Made by a program: the position numbers and the translations under genes | Assembly: GCA_027492575.1 (NCBI GenBank) | Contig: JAPUEM010000143.1 | Location: 1 to 44,626, forward strand | Reading direction: 5' to 3' | Source: Propionicimonas sp. | Lineage (GTDB): Bacteria > Actinomycetota > Actinomycetes > Propionibacteriales > Propionibacteriaceae | Length of the DNA stretch: 44,626 bases | The notes under the pieces: generated by a model | Databases searched by the model: none | What the model was told of the DNA's origin: nothing | What the model saw: the letters and a program-made list of their open reading frames with translations, nothing else | Part shown: positions 1 through 8,224 of the stretch, piece by piece | Numbering within the stretch: the stretch's first letter is position 1 | Layout of the letters: every line of letters begins with the position of its first letter

Positions 1-654
1 GACCCGGTGCGGGATCGCTCCGGCCTGATCAACGGCGTCGCCGCGGTCACCGACGGCTTCCTGCCGCTGGCCTGCACCCTGAACGCCGCCAAGGTCACCG
101 ACACCTTCGCCCGTCTGCTCGGCGTCGAGCACGGCGAGCTCACCCGGCTGGCGCTGGAGGCCACCGGCCCCGAAGGCCCCGTCCTGGTGGCCTACCTGGA
201 CGGAGAGCGCACCCCCGACCGTCCGGACGCCCGCGGGCTCCTGGTCGACCTGACCACCGAGGCCACCCGGGAGCAGTTGGCCCGGGCCGCCTACGAGGGC
301 GTGGTCTTCGGCCTCGCCTACGGGGTTCAGCGGCTGGGCGAGTGCGGGGTGGCCACCTCGGGCGACGCCTTCGCGGTCGGCGGCGGCGCCCGCTCGAAGG
401 CCTACACCCAACTCCTCGCCGACAGCCTGCAGCGTCCGATCCGGGTGGCCGATGTCGACGAGGGCACGGCCCGCGGCGCCGCCATCCAGGCTGCGGCCGT
501 CGCCACCGGACGCACGGTGACCGAGGTGATGGCCGACTGGCGGCCGGCCAACACCGTGGTGGCCGAGCCGCGCGAGTTCCCGTCCGAACGCTGGGAGCGC
601 TACCTTTCGGCGGCCGCCGTCACCGCCCTCGATCGGACCGCCGGCCAGGCATGA
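1..654 (+). CDS. xylB: FGGY-family carbohydrate kinase (xylulokinase-type), C-terminal part
   Basis: This is the C-terminal ATPase-fold half of a sugar kinase. The reading frame is open from the first base, so the N-terminal half lies outside the window. The visible 217 residues carry the FGGY_C signatures: a glycine-rich VGGGARS loop followed by a block ending SLQRPI, and a GTARGAA segment that helps form the ATP site. Family members phosphorylate keto-pentoses or polyols such as D-xylulose in the cytoplasm. The stop codon overlaps the ATG of the epimerase-like gene (ATGA at 651-654), so the two are probably translated together. The ABC transporter genes that follow suggest the kinase acts on the imported sugar. 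The exact substrate cannot be read from this half; xylB is the closest family label rather than a proven function. Confidence 0.85.
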   Translation, partial: DPVRDRSGLINGVAAVTDGFLPLACTLNAAKVTDTFARLLGVEHGELTRLALEATGPEGPVLVAYLDGERTPDRPDARGLLVDLTTEATREQLARAAYEGVVFGLAYGVQRLGECGVATSGDAFAVGGGARSKAYTQLLADSLQRPIRVADVDEGTARGAAIQAAAVATGRTVTEVMADWRPANTVVAEPREFPSERWERYLSAAAVTALDRTAGQA

Positions 655-1313
655 ACGCCGTCGCGATCGCAGGCTGGGCCGACGACCACCCTCGCGGCGC
701 GCTCGCGGCCAGCCTGTACGCGTTGCCGGACGAACGGCGGCTGGAGGGCGCCCACGCCGCCCACGCCGCCGGGTGCTGGCTGCACGCCGACCTGATCCTG
801 CGACCCAGCCGCAGCGACCCCGGCCGGCTGCGCAACGTCGGGGTCGCCGCCGAACAGGTGCGCGCCGTGGCGGCGGCGCTGCCCGAGGCCCCGATCGACC
901 TCCACCTGATCCTGCTGCAGGAGCCATCCCCCGAGGTCTGGCGGCCGCAGGTCACCGCGCTCGTGGCCGAACTGCTGGAGGTCGGCCCCGCCCGGATCTC
1001 GACCACCCCGAAGCTGCTCGCCCACCTCGACGAAGCACTGCCCACGCTGACCGGCCTGCAGCGCTGGCACGAACTCTGGCCGGGCCTGGAGCCCACCGGA
1101 TCCGTCGACGGCCACCTGCTCATGCTCATCGAGCCAGGCACTAAGCAGGCCGCCGACCCGGAGCGGATCGCCGCGATCGACGGGCTGGCCGCCGGCGGCC
1201 CGGTGGGCGTGGACGGCGGCGTCACCCGCGAGGTCGCGGCCCAGGTCGTGGCCGGCGGGGCGGGCTACGTCGTGGTCGGACGAGCGCTGTTCCAACGCCG
1301 CAAGCCGGCCTGA
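651..1313 (+). CDS. Ribulose-phosphate 3-epimerase-like TIM-barrel protein
   Basis: A 220-residue protein with the layout of the ribulose-phosphate-binding barrel superfamily. An early strand LHADLIL resembles the HVDVMDG strand of Rpe, the middle strand LHLIL resembles DVHLMV, and a C-terminal VGVDGGVTREVAAQVV block is followed by GYVVVGRALF, the typical phosphate-binding end. It probably epimerises or otherwise rearranges a keto-sugar phosphate made by the upstream kinase. Several usual Rpe metal ligands are changed (the HVDVMDG and H-x-M motifs are not exact), so it may be an AlsE-like hexulose-phosphate epimerase or a divergent aldolase-type member. I chose ATG 651 because it overlaps the kinase stop as ATGA; the longer frame upstream is only the antisense-like shadow of the kinase. 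Confidence 0.7.
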   Translation: MNAVAIAGWADDHPRGALAASLYALPDERRLEGAHAAHAAGCWLHADLILRPSRSDPGRLRNVGVAAEQVRAVAAALPEAPIDLHLILLQEPSPEVWRPQVTALVAELLEVGPARISTTPKLLAHLDEALPTLTGLQRWHELWPGLEPTGSVDGHLLMLIEPGTKQAADPERIAAIDGLAAGGPVGVDGGVTREVAAQVVAGGAGYVVVGRALFQRRKPA

Positions 1314-1426
1314 AGCGCTGCTCATTTGAGCGATCATGCCAACCCATTCGCCATTCTCTACAACATTTGTTGCATCATGAGGATCGGCAGTTCGAAGTAG
1401 CACAACCCTCGACGCGGAGGAGCCAC
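1314..1426 (+). promoter_or_regulatory. Intergenic leader before the transporter genes, with a small palindrome
   Basis: This 113-base gap separates the two catabolic genes from the transporter genes and is noticeably AT-richer than its flanks. It contains the near-palindrome CAACA-tt-TGTTG (1361-1372), overlapping a possible -10 TACAAC (1359-1364), which could be a repressor operator. A strong ribosome binding site GGAGGAG lies just before the permease start at 1427. No convincing -35 was found, so promoter activity is a guess. Confidence 0.3.
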
Positions 1427-2461
1427 ATGAAACGGAAGCGGCAATTGCCGGAAGAGATGGGCATCCTCGGCGTGCTCGTGCTGGTCGCCCTGGTGATGTC
1501 ACTGCTCTCCCCGGAGTTCATGACCCTGGGCAACATCCAGGTTCTGATGCTCAACGGCACGGTGGTGGCCTTCCTCGCCCTCGGGCAGACCTTCGTGCTG
1601 CTGACCGGCGGCATCGACCTGTCGGTCGGCTCGAACATCGCACTCACCGGCATGTTCGCCGCGCTCGCGATGCAGGCCGGCTCACCCTGGTGGCTGGCGG
1701 CCCTGGTGGCGCTGGCGGCCGGGCTCGTGGTCGGCCTGGTCAACGGCGCGATCATCCACTACGTGAAGCTGCCGCCGTTCATCGTCACCTTCTCGACCTT
1801 CGGCATCTCGGCGGCGATCCCGCAGATCGTCACCGGCGCCCGCTCGGTGACCGTGGTCGACCCGATGTTCGCCTTCTTCGGGCGCGGATCGCTGTGGGGC
1901 ATCCCGATCCCGGTGCTGATGCTGGCCATCGCGGCGGCGATCTTCATCGTGATCCTCAAGCAGACCCCCTCCGGCGTCCACATCTACGCCGTCGGCGGCA
2001 ACGCCGACGCCAGCCGCCTGGCCGGCGTCAACATCGGCCGCAAGATCCTCACCGTGTACGCCATCTCGGGCATCTGCGCCGGCATGGGCGGCATCATCAC
2101 CACCAGCCGCCTGATGGTCGGCTACCCGACCGCCGGCTCCGGCAACGAGCAGTTCTACAGCATCGCCTCGGCCGTGGTCGGCGGGGTCAGCCTCTTCGGC
2201 GGCGTCGGCACCATCGTCGGCGCGCTGCTCGGCGCGATCCTGATCGCCACCGTCTCCAACGGCATGAACGTGGTCGGCGTCGACAGCTTCTGGCAGCCCC
2301 TGGTCATCGGCGTGATCATCCTGGTCGGCGTCAGCATGGACGCGCTGCGTCGTCAGGTGAGCCTCGGCGAGGCGCTGCGCCGGATCCTGTCCGGCGGGAA
2401 GAACGCGCCGCCCGAGCCGGCGCCGGCCGCCGCCGGCAGTCCACCGTCCACCTCGTCCTGA
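1427..2461 (+). CDS. ABC sugar transporter permease (RbsC/XylH family)
   Basis: An integral membrane subunit of a ribose/xylose-type importer, 344 residues with about eight to ten hydrophobic segments. The family signature is clear: an early LLTGGIDLSVGS segment, an AVGGN-x-A-SRLAGVN loop that contacts the ATPase (around residues 185-200), and late VVGGVSLFGGVGTIVGALLGA and NVVGV segments. I chose ATG 1427 because GGAGGAG lies five bases upstream and because the longer frame adds sequence without homology-like features. The C-terminus is a short Pro/Ala-rich cytoplasmic tail. The gene is followed by the binding protein and ATPase, giving the order permease, binding protein, ATPase. The substrate is unknown, but neighbours suggest a pentose, a polyol or a rare hexose. 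Confidence 0.92.
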   Translation: MKRKRQLPEEMGILGVLVLVALVMSLLSPEFMTLGNIQVLMLNGTVVAFLALGQTFVLLTGGIDLSVGSNIALTGMFAALAMQAGSPWWLAALVALAAGLVVGLVNGAIIHYVKLPPFIVTFSTFGISAAIPQIVTGARSVTVVDPMFAFFGRGSLWGIPIPVLMLAIAAAIFIVILKQTPSGVHIYAVGGNADASRLAGVNIGRKILTVYAISGICAGMGGIITTSRLMVGYPTAGSGNEQFYSIASAVVGGVSLFGGVGTIVGALLGAILIATVSNGMNVVGVDSFWQPLVIGVIILVGVSMDALRRQVSLGEALRRILSGGKNAPPEPAPAAAGSPPSTSS

Positions 2462-2509
2462 CCTCACCCAACCCACCGTTTTCGTTCCCATCAACGAAGG
2501 AGTAACCCG

Positions 2510-3508
2510 ATGTTCCGTAAGAACCTGGCAGCCGTAGCCGGCTCCATGACCGCGCTGGCGCTGCTGGCCGGCTGTGGCGGCCTCAACACCGGCGTCGCCT
2601 CATCGCCCACCGCCGCGCCCACCGGCGGCGGTGAACTGCCCGCAGCCTGTTCCGACCCCGAGCCCTTCCTGGCCGTGGCGCTGCCGAACCTGACCAACCC
2701 CTACTACGTGGCCATGAAGCAGGGCTTCGAGGAGGAGGGCAAGTCGGCCGGCTTCAAGGTCGAGGTGCAGGTCGCCGGCGACGACGACGCCAACCAGCTC
2801 GCCCAAGTGCAGGCGATGCTGCAGAAGAAGCCCTGCGTGCTCGCCCTCAACGCGGTGAAGTCGGAGCCGGCCGCCGCCATCGTCAAGGCGGCCAACGACG
2901 CCGGCGTGCCGGTGTTCACCGTCAACGTCATCGTGGACGAGGCCGCCCTGGCGGCGCAGAACGCGACGATCATGCAGTACCTCGGCGCCGACAACAAGGC
3001 CGGCGGCACACAGACCGCCGAGCAGGTGCTGAAGGACCTGGGCGCCGACGCGAAGCTCAACATCGGCTTTGTCACCGAACCGGACGAGCGTCCCGTCGTG
3101 ATCCGCGACGAGGGCTTCACCGAGGCCATCAAGGCCAACCCGAACGCCGCCATCGTCGCCCAAGTCGACGGCAACGTGAAGCCGGACGACTCGCTGAAGG
3201 CTGCCTCCGAGATGCTGCAGGGCAATCCCGACATCAACGTGATCTTCGCCTCCACCGGCCCGGCCACCTACGGCGCGCTCCAGGCCATCGCCGGCAAGGA
3301 CGTCAAGGTGTACGGCTTCTGCGCCAGCGAAGAGCCGCTGACCGACAGCTACCCGGCCTGCGTCGCCCAGGAGCCGGAGGACTACGGCCGCCGCGTCGTC
3401 CAGGAGATCGTCAACTGGAAGGGCGGCGGCGCCGTCGAGCCGGAGATCCTTCGCCCCTTGAAGCTGTTCCTCCAGCCCGAGGTCCCCGGGCCCGGTTTCG
3501 TCGGCTGA
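2510..3508 (+). CDS. Sugar ABC transporter substrate-binding lipoprotein (RbsB family)
   Basis: A 332-residue lipoprotein. The N-terminus has a signal peptide ending in the lipobox LLAGC (Cys about residue 22), followed by a low-complexity Ala/Pro/Thr linker. The mature part is a Peripla_BP_4-type two-lobed protein, with FLAVALPNLTNPYY at its first strand and the linked-hinge features of ribose/xylose binders. It captures the sugar at the outer face and delivers it to the permease. The 48-base gap before it contains an inverted repeat TTCGTT-cccatc-AACGAA (2481-2498) that abuts the ribosome binding site AAGGAG. Such a hairpin could stabilise the downstream mRNA or tune the high level of binding protein usually needed; that is inference. 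Confidence 0.92.
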   Translation: MFRKNLAAVAGSMTALALLAGCGGLNTGVASSPTAAPTGGGELPAACSDPEPFLAVALPNLTNPYYVAMKQGFEEEGKSAGFKVEVQVAGDDDANQLAQVQAMLQKKPCVLALNAVKSEPAAAIVKAANDAGVPVFTVNVIVDEAALAAQNATIMQYLGADNKAGGTQTAEQVLKDLGADAKLNIGFVTEPDERPVVIRDEGFTEAIKANPNAAIVAQVDGNVKPDDSLKAASEMLQGNPDINVIFASTGPATYGALQAIAGKDVKVYGFCASEEPLTDSYPACVAQEPEDYGRRVVQEIVNWKGGGAVEPEILRPLKLFLQPEVPGPGFVG

Positions 3509-3545
3509 CCCATCGGCCGTCGCGAGTGAGATGGGAAGCGTGACC

Positions 3546-5051
3546 ATGACGGTTCAGACACTGCGCGCAGTAGGCATTCGCAAGCTCTTCGCCGGTGTGC
3601 CGGCGCTGGACGGGGTCGACCTGACCCTGACCAGCGGCCGGATCGTCGGACTGGTCGGCCACAACGGCGCGGGCAAGTCCACTCTGCTGAAGGTGCTCTC
3701 GGGCGCCTACCAGCCGGACGGGGGTTCGCTCCTGCTCGGCGAAGAGGAGGTCCGCTTCCACTCACCCGCGGCGGCCATCGCCCACGGCGTCTCCACCGTG
3801 TACCAGGAGCTCTCGCTGCTGCCTAACCTCACGATCACCGAGAACACCTTCCTCGGCCGCGAGCTGCGCAGCGGCGGGCGGCTGGACAAGAAGGCGATGC
3901 GCGCCTCGGCGCAGGAGCTCATCGACAAGTTCCGGATCGAGGCGGACGCCGGCCGCAAGGTGGGCCAATACCCGGTCGCCACCCGGCAGATGCTCGAGAT
4001 CGCCATCGCCACCTCGCGCAACGCCAGGTTCCTGCTGCTGGACGAGCCCACCACCGCCCTGGAGGGCGACCAGGTCGACCCCCTGCTGAAGCTGGTGCGC
4101 AACCTGGCCGACACCGAGGGGCTGGGCATAGCCTTCATCAACCACAAGCTGGACGAGTTGTTCTCGATCTCCGACGAGGTGGTCGCGCTGGTCAACGGCA
4201 AGGTGCAGATCCAGGGCACCACCGACAAGGTGAACCGCGCCGAGGTGATCAAGGCGATCGCCGGCTCGGAATTGCCCGAGCCGGCCTCGGCGAAGGCAGC
4301 CACCGGGGGCCCGAAGGCGGAGTCCAAGCTCGCCCTCTCGGTGCGCGGTCTGCGCAGCGACCTGCTCAACGGGGTCGACCTCGAGGCCCGCCAGGGACGC
4401 ATCCTCGGCATCTACGGCCTGGTCGGCTCGGGACGCACCGAGTTCCTGCGCACTCTGGTGGGCCTGCACCCGGTCGCCTCCGGCGAGATCGACCTGTTCG
4501 GGAAGTCGTACCATCCGCGGGATCCTGCTGACGCCCAGCGTCACGGCATCGTCTACCTCACCGAGGAGCGCAAGATCGACGGGATCATCCCCGGCCAAGA
4601 CTCCATCACCAATGTCGTGCTGCCGGTGGTCAGCCAGTACACCCGCGCCGGCATGCTCGACCATCGCAAGCTTCGGACGGTCGCGACCGACCTGCTCACC
4701 CAGCTCGGCATCCGCGGCAACATCCACGCCCCCGTGGTCACCCTCTCCGGCGGCAACCAGCAGAAGGTGCTGCTCGCCCGGACGCTGGCCCAGAAGCCAC
4801 GAATCCTGCTGCTGGACGAGCCGACCAAGGGCGTCGACATCGGCGTCAAGACCGAGATCCACGCCCTGCTGCGGCGACTGGCCCACCAGGAGAACCTGGC
4901 CGTGATCGTCGTCTCCAGCGAGGAGGAGGAGATCCTGGAGGTCTCCGACGACGTCACCACCTTCGTCGCCGGCGCCTGCGACGGGCACACCGTCCCCGCC
5001 GGCGACCTCACCGTGCAGGGGCTGCGCCACAGCGCCTGGGAAGCGGCCTGA
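3546..5051 (+). CDS. Sugar ABC transporter ATP-binding protein, tandem domains (RbsA/XylG family)
   Basis: This cytoplasmic ATPase powers the importer and has two fused ABC domains in about 501 residues. The first has a canonical Walker A (GHNGAGKST, near residue 38) and Walker B LLLDEPTTALE, but its signature motif is degenerate (YPVATRQ in place of LSGGQ). The second has a degenerate Walker A (GLVGSGRT, near residue 292), an intact LSGGNQQK signature and LLLDEPTKGVD. This asymmetry is normal for the RbsA/MglA family. The frame also has an ATG at 3531 and a GTG at 3540. I prefer ATG 3546 because GGGAAG precedes it at good spacing. The gene follows the binding protein by about 37 bases and precedes the SIS gene by about 28 bases, consistent with one transcript. 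Confidence 0.93.
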   Translation: MTVQTLRAVGIRKLFAGVPALDGVDLTLTSGRIVGLVGHNGAGKSTLLKVLSGAYQPDGGSLLLGEEEVRFHSPAAAIAHGVSTVYQELSLLPNLTITENTFLGRELRSGGRLDKKAMRASAQELIDKFRIEADAGRKVGQYPVATRQMLEIAIATSRNARFLLLDEPTTALEGDQVDPLLKLVRNLADTEGLGIAFINHKLDELFSISDEVVALVNGKVQIQGTTDKVNRAEVIKAIAGSELPEPASAKAATGGPKAESKLALSVRGLRSDLLNGVDLEARQGRILGIYGLVGSGRTEFLRTLVGLHPVASGEIDLFGKSYHPRDPADAQRHGIVYLTEERKIDGIIPGQDSITNVVLPVVSQYTRAGMLDHRKLRTVATDLLTQLGIRGNIHAPVVTLSGGNQQKVLLARTLAQKPRILLLDEPTKGVDIGVKTEIHALLRRLAHQENLAVIVVSSEEEEILEVSDDVTTFVAGACDGHTVPAGDLTVQGLRHSAWEAA

Positions 5052-5079
5052 CCCACAACCAGAAGGAATGCGCATCACC

Positions 5080-5682
5080 ATGAACTCCGAACTCCGTGCG
5101 ATCGCGGAACAGCGGCTGGCGCTCGAAGTGCTCGCCATCCAGTCAGCCGGCGGAGTTCTGAACGAGGCCACCGACCAGATCTTCGAGCTGCTCTACGGCT
5201 GTAGCGGAACGGTCTTCGTCACCGGCTCGGGCACCTCCGGCGCGGTGGCCCGGCGGATGGCGCACCTGTTCTCGGTGAGCGGCACGCCCTCGATGTTCAT
5301 CCAACCCTCGGACGCCCTGCACGGCACCATGGGCGCGTTGCGCTCCGGCGACGTGCTGGTGGCGATCTCCAAGGGCGGCGAATCCGACGAGATCAACGAG
5401 CTGGCCACCCGGGCGCAGAGTCGCGGGGTGACCGTGGTCGGGCTCACCAGCGTCCCCGAATCCTCCCTGGGCCGGCTGGCGGACCTGATCCAGGTTTTCC
5501 CGGTCGTCCCCGGCGCCGACCCCGGTGAACTCATCGCGATGGGCTCCACCCTCGCCCACTGCGCCTGGGGAGACAGCCTGGCGGTCGCGCTGATGCAGCG
5601 CCGCGGCTACAGCTGGGCCGAGGTCGCCTTCACCCACCCCTTCGGCGCTGTCGGCAAGAAGACCGACCTGCCCGAAGATTGA
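5080..5682 (+). CDS. SIS-domain sugar-phosphate isomerase (KdsD/PHI-like, no CBS domains)
   Basis: A 200-residue single-domain SIS protein. The region TGSGTSG-x-x-ARRMAHLFSV followed by ALHGTMG matches the phosphate-binding and active-site loops of arabinose-5-phosphate isomerases and 6-phospho-3-hexuloisomerases. The ISKGGESDE segment is the usual SIS serine/threonine phosphate loop. The C-terminal HPFGAVGKK resembles the HPGGSLG ending of KdsD SIS domains, but the CBS pair of KdsD is absent. It probably interconverts an aldose phosphate and a ketose phosphate within the pathway fed by the transporter and the kinase. The start could also be ATG 5068. AAGGA directly abuts 5068, which makes 5080 more likely. 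It is the last gene of the sugar operon. Confidence 0.8.
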   Translation: MNSELRAIAEQRLALEVLAIQSAGGVLNEATDQIFELLYGCSGTVFVTGSGTSGAVARRMAHLFSVSGTPSMFIQPSDALHGTMGALRSGDVLVAISKGGESDEINELATRAQSRGVTVVGLTSVPESSLGRLADLIQVFPVVPGADPGELIAMGSTLAHCAWGDSLAVALMQRRGYSWAEVAFTHPFGAVGKKTDLPED

Positions 5683-5724
5683 CCAACGCGAGCGACCGGC
5701 TCAACGAACGTTCCCAGACGACAG

Positions 5725-5752
5725 GGCTTCAGCCGCGACAGCGGGTGAAGCC
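5725..5752. terminator. Hairpin between convergent genes
   Basis: An inverted repeat GGCTTCA-g-CCG, loop of six, CGG-g-TGAAGCC lies between the end of the plus-strand sugar operon and the end of the minus-strand accessory genes. The stem is 10 base pairs with one mismatch. There is no strong T tract on either side, so it would be a weak or bidirectional terminator. Confidence 0.5.
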
Positions 5753-5814
5753 GCCAGTCTTGACCAGGGCCGCGCCAGCGGGCCGAGGAACGAAGCATGC
5801 CAATCAAAGGATCT

Positions 5815-6585
5815 CTAGCCCGAACTCTCGCGCCCACGCCGAAGGAAGACAAAGACGAGTCCGGCGACAGCCAACGCGGCGAATCCACCCAAGAGCGAGA
5901 TCGCTACCTGATTTCGGTACCACCACGGCGCGTTAGAGCCGCCACCGCCCGCCGAGCCCGGCGTCCCCCTGGACGCCTCGATCGCTTCTGCGTAGCGCTG
6001 CGCGACTATGGGCTCAAACTCCTCTAGGGTCACCGGCCGGGGAATCTCCACCGCTGCCTGCGAATTCAGCGCGGTGACCCTCCCGTCCTTGACGAAGTAC
6101 CAGCCGCCGATCGTCGGATCCATCACGAGCTGCGCGCCCTCTGGCACACCCTTTAGGGCGGTTCCCAGTTCGTAGTCGTTATCGAAGGAACCCGGCTCCA
6201 CCTGAGCATTCGGCGCCGGCCGCCTAACCGAGTAGGTGCCCACCGCCTCGCCGTTCTCTCGCAGAGCCGGAGCGATCCACTCGTTGATCGGTTGGGTTGG
6301 CTTGTCAACCACGCCTTGGAAGAGGAACTCCTGACTCCACACGAACATCTCGCCAATTAAACCAAACTGGGTCACATCGCTGTAGTCGACGGGGGCGTGC
6401 CCGGGTTCCCCGTCGACCCCCTGGATAACGACCGCCTCGCCATTCTGGTACATGTCCTCCAGAGCCTCAGTGGCAAAGAACTGCTTCACGTCATCGGGCA
6501 CCCGATCATCCGCATGTGCGGGCGTCATCGCGCTGAATGCGAGCAGGAGCATGCCTGCTGTCAGAATCCTATAGCGCATCCTCAT
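5815..6585 (-). CDS. Secreted protein with C-terminal membrane anchor, unknown function
   Basis: About 254-256 residues. The N-terminus is a clear signal peptide ending near PAHA. A mature extracytoplasmic domain follows, then a Gly/Ser linker (GSAGGGGS), one transmembrane helix of about 22 residues and a short Arg-rich cytoplasmic tail. That is the type I anchoring pattern common in actinobacterial surface proteins. I do not recognise the domain. The gene overlaps the end of the upstream peptidase frame. GGGG and GAGG sit immediately before ATG 6585/6579, so the partner is translationally coupled to the peptidase. The pairing suggests that it anchors, regulates or is processed by the peptidase. 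Base composition is lower in GC than the flanking sugar and housekeeping genes, which suggests acquisition by transfer. Confidence 0.65.
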   Translation of the reverse strand: MRMRYRILTAGMLLLAFSAMTPAHADDRVPDDVKQFFATEALEDMYQNGEAVVIQGVDGEPGHAPVDYSDVTQFGLIGEMFVWSQEFLFQGVVDKPTQPINEWIAPALRENGEAVGTYSVRRPAPNAQVEPGSFDNDYELGTALKGVPEGAQLVMDPTIGGWYFVKDGRVTALNSQAAVEIPRPVTLEEFEPIVAQRYAEAIEASRGTPGSAGGGGSNAPWWYRNQVAISLLGGFAALAVAGLVFVFLRRGRESSG

Positions 6586-7142
6586 CCCCTTGGTGCATTC
6601 CATAGCGTGTATGCGTCCAAGTGTGAACACCATTCGACTTGAAGGACGAGTAAGTCGTTGTTACCATGGTGCTCTTGGTCGGATCGATGTAGGTGACCTT
6701 GCTGCCTGAGGTGTTGTAACCGGTCAACACCACCATGTGTCCGCTAACCCCTCCCGAACTGTTCCAACCCACCTGACCAAGATAGGTCGATAGAGCGTGC
6801 CAAGTTGATCTTGTACGGCAGCGTAAGACAGTGTCGGCGTTTCCAGCCCTGGGTTCATGCCTGCCTCCATGAAGATTATGGAAGCGTTGCCGAGGGTCCC
6901 CGTCAGGTCGTCAGAACAAGAACTGGTGTTCTTACCCCACTTATAGAGGTGCACTGCGAGGGGTCAATTGACGTGTGGTACTTGACGATGGACTTCGAGG
7001 TCGCAACCCAACACCAATTACTCTTCTCCTGCTTATAAACCGTCAATCCAATCAGGGTTGACGTCGCATGGGCAACCATCGCACCGCTGAAGAAGATCAG
7101 CAGTGAGATCAAGCCCATCGCAGTGGCTCGCCGAAAATTGGT
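6569..7142 (-). pseudogene. Secreted C39-like (papain-fold) cysteine peptidase, two frameshifts
   Basis: Three reading frames together give one protein of about 190 residues. Frame one starts at ATG 7142 behind GGAGG, has a signal peptide ending AHA, and contains the catalytic-cysteine motif KSNWCWVAT. After SQC near 6950 the frame is lost. It resumes one base out as LYKWGKNTSSC and runs to about 6775. The third frame, again one base out, carries the catalytic histidine (SGHMVVLTGYN) and the aspartate (TYIDPTKS). Both breaks behave as single-base deletions in the sense direction. The pieces align in order with bacterial C39_2-type peptidases, so this was one gene. It is either decayed or carries two sequencing errors. 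It overlaps the downstream membrane-anchored gene. Confidence 0.7.
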
Positions 7143-7305
7143 CATTCTTGCCTCCGTACACCGTTGGGGGTAGGCGTGGGTTGACCGTACACCCTCACTT
7201 TGGTCCATTACAAGACCTTCGCGCGCACTTTTAGCGAAACACCTTGGATCCGAACTCGCGATCTCGCAGGACATTCCCCTGCGGAGGCGTGGCGCAGGGC
7301 AGTCC

Positions 7306-8175
7306 TTAGAAGCCCAGGCGGTTGAGCTTCTTGGGGTCGCGCTGCCAGTCCTTGACCACCTTGACCTTGAGGGCGAGGTAGACCGGCATGCCGACCAGGT
7401 CGGCGATCTGCTTGCGGGCGGCGGTGCCGACCTCGCGCAGCCGCTCACCGCGGTGGCCGATGACGATCCCCTTCTGGGAGTCGCGCTCGACCACCATCGA
7501 GGCGTAGACATCCATCAGCGGACGGTTCGCCGGGCGTCCCTCGCGTTCGCCCATCTCGTCGATGATCACGGTCAGCGAGTGCGGCAGCTCGTCCTCGACG
7601 CCCTCCAGGGCGGCCTCGCGGATGAGTTCGGCGATGCGGGTCTCGGTGGGCTCGTCGGTGATCTCGCCGTCCGGGTAGAAACGCGGGCCCTGCGGCAGCA
7701 GCTTGATCAACTCGTCGGCGACCACGTCCACCTGGTCGTCGGTGAGCGCCGAGACCGGGATGACGGACGCCCAGCGGATGCCGAGCTTCTCCTCCAGCGA
7801 GGCGATCTTCACCAAGTGCTCGACCATGCGGGCAGGCTTCACCAGATCCGACTTGGTGGCCAGCGCGACCAGCGCCGGCGGCTTGGGCAGCTTGGCGATC
7901 TCGCCGATCAGGAACTCGTCGCCCGGGCCGATCCGCTGGCTGGCAGGCAGACAGACGCCGATCACGTCCACCTCCGACCAGGTGCCGTACACCAGGTCGT
8001 TCAGCCGCTCCCCCAGCAGGGTGCGCGGCCGGTGCAGGCCCGGGGTGTCGACCAGGATCAGCTGGGCATCCGGACGGTTCACGATGCCGCGGATCACGTG
8101 CCGGGTAGTCTGCGGCTTCGAGGAGGCGATCGCCACCTTGGTGCCGACCAGCGCGTTCAGCAGAGTCGACTTGCC
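7306..8175 (-). pseudogene. era: era fragment, 5'-truncated duplicate
   Basis: This is a second copy of the GTPase gene era. It encodes residues from the Gly-Lys-Ser of the P-loop to the C-terminus, but lacks the start codon and about the first 20 codons. Bases 7319-8145 are identical to 10286-11112 of the intact gene. Beyond that core the two copies still encode the same residues but with different codons: four changes in the last five codons including the stop (TAA here, TAG there), and five third-position changes in the 30 bases at the 5' edge. At 8176 the similarity ends abruptly in unrelated sequence. It keeps the KH-domain end but cannot bind GTP, so it is almost certainly non-functional on its own. 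An internal ATG (8136) could give a shortened product. Confidence 0.9.
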
Positions 8176-8224
8176 TCTCCCTCAGAGGTCTCGATAGAGG
8201 GCTGAAATCGCCACCAAACGCATC

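Noticed and set aside
5683..5814. Short plus-strand frames after the SIS gene
   Set aside because: They run through the hairpin and into the antisense of the membrane-anchored gene, with no ribosome binding site.
6903..7511. Single 202-residue minus frame that joins an era shadow frame to the peptidase start
   Set aside because: The upstream part is out of frame with era. The real start of the peptidase is ATG 7142 with a ribosome binding site and a signal peptide.
7306..8136. A second functional Era protein
   Set aside because: It has no start codon, ribosome binding site or P-loop N-terminal half; the internal ATG would omit GTP binding. It is treated as a fragment.
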